Shown here: piece by piece, positions 30,101-41,715 of the stretch | How positions within the stretch are numbered: the stretch's first letter is position 1 | Layout of the letters: each line of letters starts with the position of its first letter | NCBI GenBank assembly: GCA_003254925.1 | Contig: QANZ01031075.1 | Location: 13,029 to 77,028 of the forward strand | DNA length: 64,000 nucleotides | Reading direction: 5' to 3' | Source of the DNA: Chamaecrista fasciculata | Lineage: Eukaryota > Streptophyta > Magnoliopsida > Fabales > Fabaceae | The notes under the pieces: generated by a model | What the model was told of the DNA's origin: nothing | Database searches by the model: none | What the model saw: only the letters and a program-made list of their open reading frames with translations | Made by a program: the position numbers and the translations under genes

Positions 30101-33100
30101 CAGTGTTCCTTATTAAGGAGTGTGCAACCTATTAATCAATAAGGGAAACAAAGGATGGCATAAAGCATGTATTATTCAAAATATTTGGCCAATGCACGAG
30201 CATAATATCCAAATTCTTGTGTAGTTTCTTACTACTGCAATGGCACTTTACATTGGCAATAGAGCAGTTATGACCTTGAAGCTGCGCTTCCTTAACTAGA
30301 ATAAATAGGCGGATGGTCCAGAGAAGTTTTTATTTGTATACCTAGCAGAGCTTGCTTTCATCTTTAAAACTACATCTTTACATTGTGTGCCACTATATTA
30401 GCGTCTATAAGTGTAGTAACATCTAAGTAATAAGAACTGTTTCAGCAGGTAAATCTGAGTACTCCCTCCTCCCTTCTATGTATGTAAAGTTTAGACATGA
30501 CAAACATGTGCAGCCCAATTTCTCCAACAGCTGACAAAAGCCTAGCTATGATTTTTAACTTTGGGATAGTTTTGGATTAGCTGTAAGGGATCAAAGGAAC
30601 AAAATGTTACCAGACCCAATAAGCATATCCATTATCAGTAGTTCATCTCACCTTAGAAAAATATAAACTGAAGAATTCCCATATCATTCATGGAAATATA
30701 TTGTGGGAATCAGGGTAATAAACATGGAAAATGAAAGGGCAAATTTGAGTACCAAGAACTTTGAGTAGAGAAAAATGAAGGTATTTTATTATCATAAATA
30801 TCATATATCCTCACGATGCAGGACAGGAGGGCAACCAAAAGGAAATGAAGGAAAAAAGAAACAAAAGTCTCAGCACTTGTGTTAATTCAATATTAAATAA
30901 TAATCAAGCAATGAGTATAATTGACTAAACACATTTAAACTTTAAAGAAAAGAAATGGGCTAAACTAACTCTAGGCCCCTCTGTAAACATTAAACCTTCC
31001 AAGATGCTTTTATCAAGTCCCTAATTAAATCGTAAGTTATCCCAATTTACAAACCCTGATTCCCAAATAAAAAGTACATTGTTACACAATAAAAAAAGGC
31101 TAAATGTTAGAGCCCCAGAATCTAGGGTTAGAANTTATACATCATTTTCTCTCAAACCATCCAAACACTTCATCTCATCCTAATTTCAACATCATCTCAT
31201 CTCATCTCATAGGTTGAGATTCGATTGAGATTGGATTGAACTTACAAGTTCCCAAACAGGCCCTTAGACTTTTAGTTGATGTAGCAATAACTAACTGCAT
31301 TACCTATTCCACAATTGACAATATCCTAAGAAAAACATGATAACAAAATAGTAAAACTGTAAAAGCATGCATTACTTTTGGATTCTTAACTTCACATTTT
31401 CACCAAGCTTTTGTCACAAGTAACAAGTTTAAGATAGAAATTTTGGTTAAAAATGGACAGAAAATTGGTTCAGATCCAAATCAGTAGCCAGTTCATTTCC
31501 AAGGCTTTCTTTTAAGTATGAAGCCAACATACAGGACATTTTTTTTTTGGTAGACACATACAGGGACTTCTAGTACTGCCTGTCATTGTAGTTTCAACAT
31601 TCGACCAACTTCAATTTTTTCACCTAAGATATATAATAAGAAAGGTACAGTATCCAAGGAAAAAATGGAGAATTAAGGGTCTGATTGGTTGCCCTGTTTC
31701 CTGTTTCCATTTTCACTGAAAACAGGAAATATGACTGAAAACGTGTTTTGTACAGTTTTTTTGGAAATGTTTTCTGGAAACATTTTCTGAAACAGGCTGA
31801 AAACAGAAACGTCAAAAAGACGTTTCCAGTATTTCCAAAAACAAACTTATGATATTTTGCAACATTACACAAAAGTAAACTATTTAATCATGTTAATATC
31901 ATCATTTAACTATAATCAAACTTAAAAACATATAAAAATTAGTGTTATTCAAGTTAACATAATTTAAATATGAATGAAAACGATTTTTTAACTTTATAAA
32001 ACAAACATATTTCTTAAATATTGAAAATTTTGAAATGAAAATAGAATTCCAGAAATGGAAACAGAAAATAAAAACAGGAAACATTTTCTTAAACCAATCA
32101 GGCCCTAAGTAACTTTAACACCCCCTGCCCTCCTTTCCCACCAAAAATAATTATTCTTTACAACAAGCCAAATGCTGTGTAGAATGGTAATTGAAAATGT
32201 ATCATTTATCAGGTGTCAATTTCACAGGGCATGTCCTTTTACAATCTTTCAACCTTTCCACCTTTGCTATCATAAACCACTAAAGCAAGAAAACCCCTGA
32301 CTTCTTGTCTTGTTTTACTCCATTTGAAGTTTATTCCTTCCACTACTTCTAGATGCCATCAAAAAGCATAACAAAAAATTAATGTTGATTTTTGGAGAAT
32401 AATATTCGTTATATTATTGATCATAAACAAAAAGGTTTACAATGCTTAAATAAGAGAAAATATTCCTAATCAAGTTAGGAATCCTAACAAAAGAAATCTA
32501 ATCTAATATTTGATAAGATAATGATAATATAAATCAGATTCTAATAAGATATTTCTAATCTTAAAAGATAATGATAAAATAAGAAATAAAATAATTTTAG
32601 ATAATCCTAGATTTCTCAACAATTAATTCTTTCACCAACACATTATTTCAAATCTAATGTTTCCAAGAAATTGAATGGATTTCCCATCAAATAATTTATG
32701 CAAGTCAAACACAATACTTGACATCCGAGTTAAATAAAAGGTTTGACACCCAATACTTATTTCAGAGAAAGGAGCACTTGGAGTTCTCTTACCTTGAGCC
32801 AAAGTATTTTCAACGTCGTCCATAAGTTTACCCACATCCCGTACAGCACCATAACACTTACTTAAGGCAGCTTCCTCGCTAAGATTTTCATCAAGAACAG
32901 ACTGAAATGCTGTTAATATTTTTTCTGGCAAACCCCCAACAGCCAGTTTCTGCAATGAAGATGACCAAATGGCACACCTTATCAGACAAATCAAAACAAA
33001 ACTTTTAAGGAAGTAAATCAAAGGTAGAAGTAAATGCTGCTGGCATTCTTACTATTCTCACAGAGTGGGCATCCCTCTTCACTATCTTGATAGCATTACT

Positions 33101-36100
33101 CTTTCCATTGCTTGCAGAGGGTGGAAGGGGAGTGGGAGTCTTACCCATCATTTCATCTTTAAGACCCTGACCACGTGAACCAAAAACCTTCCTTTCTTCC
33201 CATATGTCAACCTAAAAAAGCCAATAGAACACACCATTACCACCTCCACCCCCCTTCCCTCACCCCAGAAAAGAAAGAAAAGGGAGAGAGGGGGTAAAGA
33301 ATGAAATGAAAGAATTACTCAAGTGTGTCTGTCATTTTTTTTGTTTTTTGGGGGGGGGGAAGGGGAAGAGGGGGGAGAAAGAACTCACAGTAAAAGGATA
33401 GATAAAAACGGACATAAAAATGGATTCTCTAATGCATTGTTTTCTTTCATATAACCATAGAAAGATGCCAAATCATACAGTGAGTGAGAGCTACAACCAG
33501 CAAGCAGAAAATACACCTAAAGTTGATGACCTCACATATAGACACAACAAATAAGTGGCTGCCACTTGCTCTGACTCACAGTAAGAAGCATTGTTTTGAA
33601 ATCCATACAGGACTCCTCTTTGACTATAAAACCAGTGAATCAGTAAATTGGCTAGTGTATACAGCCCATAATCCAGAACTACTTACAAACAAGGTGTTTA
33701 TGGAAGAACTGGCCAGTGAACCTAAAAGACAGCTATTATTGAACCATTTCAAATCACCCAGTACATAAACACTGGAGAAAGTGCACAAAATACTTTCCTT
33801 CGAATTGAAACCCTATAGTGAAAGTTTCACGAGCCCTTGCCAACTGCTCTGCCACTTTTGCTGTTGCTAATTGGCAAAATGTTATGTTCTTTGATTGTAT
33901 TTTCATTACTCCATTTACATAATATAAAACCAACATAAAAAATATACCAGCAAACTACCATTTAAAACCTAACTGGCCATTTTTTTTTTATGATTACAAA
34001 TATTTTGTATTGTTTATTAAAAATTATACCATATGAAATTATGGACTTAATTTATATAAAAAAAATTACTCAATACATTTCAAGTATATTAGTGTATAAC
34101 ATTAAACTATTTTCATCCCAAAATATTAATATACTTAATATTTCTATACTACATATTTTATATATAATTGTTTAATGTATGATATTAAAAATATACAGGG
34201 TAAATTACACTTTGGTACCATGTGGTTTGGCCACATTCCATTTTGGTACCCTGTGGTATTCTCTGTTAACACTTTGGTACCCTGAGCTTTAATTCCGTTA
34301 GAAAACTAACGGAAATTTAGATCAAAGCTAACTTAAATCTCCCAAAAGTTTTAATTCTTTGCAATAAGGTCTTTTTCCTTTTATAATAGGATCAAAACAT
34401 AAGGGAAAAAAAAAACAAATCGAAGTTTTAATCAGTTTCACCAAAAAAATAAAGAACACTTTTGATTTTCCTTCTTCTTCACTTCGATTTGTGATCATCT
34501 TGGAAGCACCACTCCATAATTTTCTCTCAGAGTTTGGCCATTGTGAGTGTGTGAGCAACGTTCCTCTCAACTGGTCTCCGCCATCGTTCCGAACTTGCTC
34601 CGTCGTCGTGCCGAGCTCACCCTGTCCACTGTCCTCGTCTGTTTTGCTCCATTCGCTTCTCTCTGACTCCGTGGGCTGGGCTGTCTATATTTCGCCTACG
34701 TTCGCTGCTCTCTGACTCCATTCGCTGCTCTCCGTATTTCGCCTGCGTTTTTGTGCTCTGTCGGTCAGATCTGCTCCGTTGCTCTGTCGTCTGCTCAGTC
34801 CGTTCTGATCTGCTCCGTTTGTGCTTGCTCAGGGTGCCGTTGTTCTCATCTGCTACGTGCGGTGTGGTTCTAATCTACTTTGTGCGTTACTGTTTCCGAT
34901 CCGTTGTGCTCCTGATCTGTTTTTTCGATCTGCTCTAATCCCACCCTCTTCAAAAACCCAGAAATTTCAGCATCATCGAGTGAAGAAGAAGAAAAATCGA
35001 AAGTGTCCTTTACTTTTTGGTGAAATTGATTAAAACTTCTATTTGTTTAATTTTTCTTACGTTTTGATCCTATTATAAAAGGAAAAAGACCTTCTTGCAA
35101 AGAAATAAAACTTTTGACATATTTAAGTTAATTTTGATCTCAACTTCCGTCAGTTTTCTAACGGAATTAAAGCTCGGGGTACCAAAGTGTTAACAGAGAA
35201 TACCACAGGGTACCAAAGTGTCACTTTTTAAACCACAGGATACCAAAGTGTAATTTACCCAAATATATATATAGGTATACAATTTACAAAGCAGTTTGAC
35301 CGCGGTTCATCCATGGTTGAATTTGAACAAAGGAACCACTTCAAAAAATACATATAGGTATATAATTTACAAACCAGTTTGACCACGGTTCATCCATGAT
35401 TGAATTCGAACAAATGAACCACTTCATTTGCCAGTTCAATGACCATCCCAGTTCTAACATTATAGGTTAGAAAAAAATTAAAGAGACAAGGAAGCTAGAA
35501 CTTAAAAGCAATGGAAATCCTTAAGCTACTGACATTCAATGCGAAATCAGATACATTCAGAATATGGTTGGGTAAACCACAAACAGAACAAATTTAGAAT
35601 AAATTGAACTGATTTTGAAAAGTAGTTAGTTACCCTACAATTACTTTATCCATATTTTTTTATTTATTTTAAACTCATAATTCTCATCATCATCCAATAA
35701 TTACACAAGCAATGGCTGGGCAGAGAGTTTCAAGGCATTGACATAGGGGGACCGGGGACTAAATCCCTTTAAGTCCTTGGGAAATAAAAGTTAATCCTAA
35801 TACATGTTGAAATCCACACACGTTGAGGGTGACTCGTGATGCAAGCATATGTAATGGTAATGTTTCTCTAATATATGAACACTATTAAAAAAATAATAAT
35901 CATCATGTTTAGAAGAACATACAATCAAAAAATTTCCAGCCAAAAAATTCCCAAAACTAGAAGAATAAGAACTTTTAATAATGAACTGGAAATATATCCT
36001 GTAAACAAAATCTCAAAATATAATAAAAGAAATTTTTTTAGAAAAAATAACACACTATAGTGTAAAGAGGATTGGGAAATGGGCACCCAACTTAGAATTT

Positions 36101-37583
36101 CATCATTTTTTCCATCCATGCCAGTTCAATGAGATGTCCACATATCAATAAAATGGCAAAATGTTCAACCATGAAGAAGCCAACCAGAGATCAACCAAGC
36201 CAAGAGCCAACAAATTATTGATGTTACACATAGAAGCATTGCATGAAGAAATTTACTATTACTGTAGCAAGTGTCTAAGCCATGAAATAGAATTAGATGG
36301 CAGAACTTCTGACAAGACAGAATAGGACTTACAAGTCTTGTAACTGCTTTCTTCCCATATTCATCACCGTTTTCATAAACATGCCTCAGAGCAGCCGGAA
36401 GAAATTTCCAGAATTCATTGACAAACTCACTACCCTTCCGCCTACTATTTTGCAAGATGTCATTAGCCAAGTATAGAAAAGAGACACGCTGCTCTTTCTG
36501 GGAGGAGTTAAATTGTTTATCCCATGTTTCAACTATTTCTTTTGCTTTCTTCCGGTGGGTGATACACCAACGGGACAATGCTGATTTGACATTTAAGAAA
36601 GACACATCACAGTACAGCAATCACACTAACAGAGTACAAAAGAGAGAGAAAAAGAAAACAATTCAAAGAAAATAAGATCAACCAGAATAAAAATAGAAAA
36701 ACACTGTCTAAATTGAGTTCTAAAGTAATATTTCATCTCCATAGGGAAATTTTCCAAAGACCAAATATGTAAGCTATTTACCAACAGCTTGGACTTCATT
36801 ATTGGGGAGTCTAAAATAGCTGGATAAAAGCCAAGAAAGCAAAACAAGCATACATAAACTTTCTAAAAGTAACAGAATGACAACAATATCAAATATATCT
36901 TGTTTATTGGCGCCTATAGTGAAGAAGGGTCAAAGCACCCACCTCAAACAAGCTTTTAAATAAATAAAAAAATATCAAACATTATTCTTTCTACATCAAC
37001 CAAAACAGAAAAATTCTGTGACATGGCAAATTCTTGTTTCCTCTTAATAGGAGGATAGTAAACATCATAATATTAATGCTGTAACTTCCATTTCTCTTCC
37101 TATTAGGAAAGACTCCAAATATGAGGACTGAGTTTTTCTTTTTTGGCAAGAGAACTGGAAAGTACAGTGTGACCAAACGAAGATCTGCTAGGGACCCGCA
37201 CATAACATTTTGGGGATGGTGCAGGAAATTTACATTACATGAAAACCCATTTGCAAAATCAGGAAAACACAAGTTACAGCAAGAAAAATGTAGGTTGCAT
37301 TTCTTTTTAAAATCTATTTAATAAATCCCCATAAACCACAGGGCAGCTTAATGTAACACAGCATAATACCATGTAATGAACCAAGAACATGTGCTATGAA
37401 AGAATTTATAGTCATAACTTGTATATAGGTACTGGCAGCTTGATAATGGAGAAAAACAAGAAGATGAATTTAAAAAGAAGGACAAAATCAGCAGTGCTGG
37501 ATACATTCAATGCTTTGTTGCGAATTGTTGAGTTTCAACAACTTCTCCGCTAATATCTGTCCATCAAATATATCGTTGCTCAT
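27140..37583 (-). CDS. CID-domain protein, RPRD1/RTT103-like (pre-mRNA 3'-end factor)
   Basis: CID proteins bind the phosphorylated C-terminal repeats of RNA polymerase II and act in 3'-end processing and termination in the nucleus. Seven coding exons, in order: 37506-37583 plus one base (to 37505), 36333-36580, 33053-33211, 32793-32949, 29428-29567, 29300-29335, 27140-27985; all in phase, 554 aa. The start MSNDIFDGQILAEKLLKLN matches plant homologues (from memory). The CID covers about residues 1-125, with LSRWCITHRKKAKEIVETW, FLYLANDILQNSRRKG and the closing TRLVDIWEERKVFG. A coiled coil (about 195-260; NDLQEQEKELQQYMLQLENA) follows, then a Pro/Gln-rich tail with a long proline run. A 5'-UTR exon with GTAAGT donor lies at about 38554-38700 (intron 37623-38553). 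Introns are long and host transposons; the gene spans over 10 kb. Confidence 0.92.
28302..28813. mobile_element. Hairpin MITE in intron 6 of the CID gene
   Basis: Left arm TTTAGGTCAAAGTCCTATTT and right arm are inverted copies. The arms carry repeats of TTTTGGTCCCCCATGTTTGC, and the centre is itself a perfect inverted repeat around CTATTTTGCTAAAAAG (AACAATTTTGCTC / GAGCAAAATTGTT). The whole 510 bp can fold into one hairpin. Flanking AAAATTT occurs on both sides. The same family forms the core of 898-1561, and a right half lies at 57325-57395. Confidence 0.8.
31677..32105. mobile_element. Tourist/PIF-Harbinger-like MITE in intron 4 of the CID gene
   Basis: 429 bp with inverted ends GGGTCTGATTGGTT and GGGCCTGATTGGTT (reverse complement of the right end), flanked by TAA at 31674-31676 and 32106-32108. 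The arms contain CAGGAAAC / GTTTCCTG and GGAAATG repeats. Non-coding. Confidence 0.8.
33337..33380 (+). other. Purine/G-rich tract with quadruplex potential
   Basis: A run of nine or more G followed by GAAGGGGAAGAGGGGGGAG inside intron 2 of the CID gene. Four G-tracts with short loops on the + (non-template-sense) strand; the transcript would carry the C-rich complement. Confidence 0.5.
34198..35260. mobile_element. Mutator-like foldback element in intron 2 of the CID gene
   Basis: 1063 bp with perfect 20-bp inverted ends GGGTAAATTACACTTTGGTA; similarity of the arms continues for roughly 190 bp (GTTAGAAAACTAACGG / AGTTTTCTAACGG, TTTTATAATAGGATCAAAAC and inverse). Flanks AAATATACA (34189-34197) and AAATATATA (35261-35269) are a 9-bp target duplication with one change. 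The core (about 34480-35000) is GC-richer, with repeated CTGCTCCGT and TCTGACTCC words; it may be captured DNA, but no protein similarity is evident. Same family as 7187-7500, 9568-9947 and 40846-41203. Confidence 0.85.
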
Positions 37584-38759
37584 GCTGCTTTTTGACAAGA
37601 TTCACATACCCTGGAGCTTTTCCTACAATTTATAGGTCACACGTATCAGTTAAGAAAAGGACCTTGGTGTTCAGAACTAAGCCAAAAGGCATAAAAAATA
37701 TCAGGACATCCATTACAGAAGAGATAACCAGCTTCTAAAATTTTACCCGTCTTTTAAGTGAGACTAATTACATAAGTGATGACAAGGATACTAAATAAGC
37801 ACCTTTGAGGAGCCTAGTGAAGGTCACCTATGGAACCACCATGAGTGAGTGGAACCAAGCATAGAGTACATCATGCATTTATATTCAGTTGAAAAAAATA
37901 CCCAACCGCATAGTATTCTTAATGCCACCATCATAACTGGCCGATATTATGTGAGAAGAATTAGACAGATTCATTGCAAAATAAATAAATAAATCTAAAG
38001 GACATACAGAAAGACTTGCACCTTACAGAGTAGGAGGCGCATATAGCATCAACTACGAGATAAAGGACGTAGAAAAAGAAAAACTTGCAAAAGCAAAAAG
38101 ACTCAAACTATAATTCAACACAAAATGAAGGAACAATTTTACTCAAACTCCCCTTTCATTCTAATTGGCCATTGAACTTCCAACCAAAACATCATGGGCT
38201 TACTGAAGATACCGTGAACATTCAATTGGGAAAAGGGTGTGCGTGTGTATATATATGTTATCCTATCCACTTTATGACATCCTATTCTAAGTAAAAAAAT
38301 CTTAATTCCAAAAAAAATAGAGACACCCATTACGCCCAAATTCCAGATTCTGCGAAGAAATTAGCTTAGGTGTGGCATCGATTTTGTCGGGAACTGTGCT
38401 CCCAAGGAAAGGTTAACACAAATTTCAGGAAAGGGTGACCCAAATGGAAATTCATTTACTTTGTAGGAGAAAACCTAAAGCAGAAGATCAATAAGCCGCA
38501 GCACGCAGCAAGGAATGAGAGTGAGGGAAAATGGGTAGATCGGGAACACTTACTAGGGAAGCAGCAGAACAAGCAAGCAAGGTCAAGAACGAATCCTTGC
38601 GTCGGATGAACAACGTCTCGTGTCGTCTTCTAACTTTCTCTGCGTTTTCTTCTCCCTCTTCTTCTTCTTCCTCGTCAGTCTCGACAGCAAACCCAAGTTG
38701 AAATATTAGCTCTGCCTCTTCCTCTGTGTTGCGATCCCATTTTTGATATCTAATTATCA

Positions 38760-40845
38760 ATTATCACTTTCTTTTTGTAAAGTATTCTCTTCTTAAATTT
38801 TATACCAATTTTTTATTTTATCTATTTCATTTTCATTCTTAATACTTTATATTTTATTTAATGTTATCTTTTATTCTTACTTTACCTAAATATTAATAAT
38901 ATAATATAATATATGTAATTAATGACATATAATTTAAAATTAAAATTTTAACTCATATTAATAATTAAATCTATCATTAATTTTAATATTTTTAATTCTG
39001 TTACAAAAATTAATTAATGACATATAATATAAAAATAATTAAAAAAATTAAAATTTTAACTCATATTGATTATGAAATTATCATTAATTTTAATATTTTT
39101 AATTCTATTAAAAAAATAATATATGATTTTTATATACGTATTTTATATTTTTATTAATTAGGAAAAATTGTAATATTTTTATTATAATTAATCATATTAA
39201 AAAAATATTACATACTTGGTAAAAAGTATTATTTTCATTTTCAAATTTTATATCAACTTTTATTTTCATTCTCAAATTTTTTTTATTAATTTCTTCTCTA
39301 ATATTTTATATTTTATCGATTTTATTTTCTACTTTTTTTCTAACAAACTATCTCTTATTCATGATTTAGTTAAATATTAATAATAAATTTTACGTGACGA
39401 CTAAATATAATATAAAATTGATAAAAAAAATTCAAACTCTAATTCAAATTAAAAAATTAATATAATTTATCGTTAATTTATTAAAAAAATAAATTAAAAA
39501 TAAAATTAATTAAATATAAAACATTAAGGACAAAATAAAAAGTTAATGAGAAATGAAAACAAATCTCTTTTTTTTTTTTTTTGTAAGAAACGAAAAATCC
39601 ACAGCACTAAGCCGCAACAACACAGAGCCTCACATTTTTATACTTTAAATTAAGAATAATACTTATACAAATTTGGACCCTCATTTGTTTTAGTAACTCA
39701 TATTATTCAGGGTATCATCTTTGGGTAATAGTGACTAATTTTTTTATTATCTTGTAGACATTTTGATGGGCAGAAACAACCAATCCAAAAATTTAAAATT
39801 ATTTCACACCCAAAGTGAAGAATCGAAATTAGTTAAAAATAAACAAGTCTTTCTATATCTATATCTATATTATATTATATGTGAGAGGAGCTTCTCATCG
39901 TCCTCCCACTTATACTAAAATAAAAATATTATATGTAATTAAAATAAGAGAAAATTTACTATTTGCTCTCTCATTTTTTACTGAGTCAACAATTTAATCC
40001 CTTATTTATTTTACATACATATTTACGTGTCCTTAAGGCACACAAAGCCCCTAGTGTATACTCCATTCGGTTCACAATATATGCGGTAATTTGATAGGTG
40101 CACATGAATCAAGAAAATAATTAGTTTATCTTGAACTTAGAAAAATTTAAGATAAAATCATAAAATGACTATATTATTCTCATTTATTCTTTCCTATTTT
40201 TAAAGAATATTTATTATTAAGAGAGAATAAGTAAGGATAAAATTGTAAAAAAATAATTAATATTTTCTTGATTTTGTAAAACATCATATATTTTAAAACA
40301 TAAAAATTTTCAAAACTAAAATATTATGAACGAGAGGGATATATATTACTTGAATGATTCATCGTTTTCTTTGTAATAAATAGTTTAGGTGGGGGAGAAT
40401 AAAATAACATTTACTTAGAAAAACTTAAGTTAGTGGATAATGATTGATTGCTCTCTTTTCCCATTTTTTTTTGTTGGCATGTTTCAGCTTCTAAGGAAAA
40501 TTTATTATTTGATCTTTAATTTTTACTAAATTAATAATAATAATTTAGTCGATAAAAAATTATATAGATTGGCCGTACCTGATAACTATTAGAAACAAAA
40601 ACTATTCTTAAATTTACCCACCAAAAAAAAAACTATTCTTAAATTTGTAACTTAAAAACTGAAATTCATAGTTGTTAGACAATTCTAGTACAAAGAAAAT
40701 AAATACTTCAGGCAAAAAAAATGAGAAATTTTCCAAAATATAAAATTCAGATATTTAAAAGATAAAAATTTTCCAAACTGAGAAATTTTCCACGTAATGA
40801 ATTTGGGAATACGAAAAGAATAATTTCTCCGTATTTAAAAATATA
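38760..40845. repeat. AT-rich intergenic DNA with a tandem duplication
   Basis: About 2 kb with extremely high A+T and no gene. At 38917-39009 and 39010-39113 a unit of about 95 bp starting AATTAATGACATATAATTTA and holding AAATTTTAACTCATATT and TTAATATTTTTAATTCT occurs twice in a row, with later partial echoes. It separates the CID gene's 5' end from the 3' end of the acidic membrane protein gene. Possible matrix-attachment DNA, but that is only inferred from composition. Confidence 0.6.
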
Positions 40846-41203
40846 CGGTAAATTCCACTTTGGTACCCTGTTCTATGGACCAATTCTACTTTGATATTAT
40901 GTTCTTTCAAAATTGATACTTTGGTACCTTGTTTTTTCAAAAATGTCATTTTGATACTTTGTTCTTTCAAAAGTGACATTTTGGTACCATGTTCTTTGGA
41001 CCAATTTCACTTTGGTACCCTAAAAAAGATAGAATAGGGTAACAAATAGTGAAAGAACAGCGTACCAAAGAGAAATTGATCCAAAGAACAGGGTATTAAA
41101 ATATTATTTTTGAAAGAACAGGGTACTAAAATGACATTTTTGAAAAAACAGGGTACCAGAGTGTCACTTTTAAAAGAACAAGATACCAAAGTGGAATATA
41201 CCC
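40846..41203. mobile_element. TTTGGTACC-family foldback element, 9-bp target duplication
   Basis: 358 bp, left end CGGTAAATTCCACTTTGGTA, right end inverse of GGGTATATTCCACTTTGGTA. Flanked by perfect AAAAATATA at 40837-40845 and 41204-41212. The arms contain repeated TTTGGTACC/TTTTGATAC words separated by GTTCTTTCAAAA spacers, as in 9568-9947 but more diverged. Only part of its GGTACC sites remain. Confidence 0.88.
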
Positions 41204-41715
41204 AAAAATATAAATTATAACACACCACTACACTCAAAAGGACCCGTAATATTCAAGCTCCACATCAGATTATTGGAATGAAGTGATGATGAAAATGACG
41301 CCAAAAGAGAACAACGGCAAAGAAACAAACTCCAATCTCACCATTTCCACAATCAATGTATAATGTACAACAAGTACAACAATATGCAATTTCTTCTCTT
41401 TTTTGTTTTGTTCTGTTTTGCTTTGACTACACAGTCTGCAAGTATCGGGAATAAGCTCTCACCCTATAACACTCAAAATTAAAACTGAACCAAAAAAAAA
41501 ATAAGAAAAATAAAGAAAAGCCACACTTCAAGAAATCAGACCAAAACTCATTCTTGAAGAAACCAATAAAAAATAAAGAAACATGACTACCTTTGGACAA
41601 GGAAAGATGCTATGGAGGCTTTAAACCCAGGCTCCCATCATTGCAGAACAATGAAAGCACCATATAAATAAGAAACTTCTAACTCTTGCTTCCTTCTCGT
41701 GATGTAATTTCAGTT

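Noticed and set aside
34491-35033. Possible small secreted or membrane proteins in the core of the foldback element
   Set aside because: Frames consist of simple CTGCTCCGT-type repeats inside a transposon and shift between one another; no recognisable domain.
36418-36675. An 85-aa plus-strand frame
   Set aside because: Antisense of the CID exon (LSRWCITHRKKAKEIVETW on the minus strand), so not a gene.
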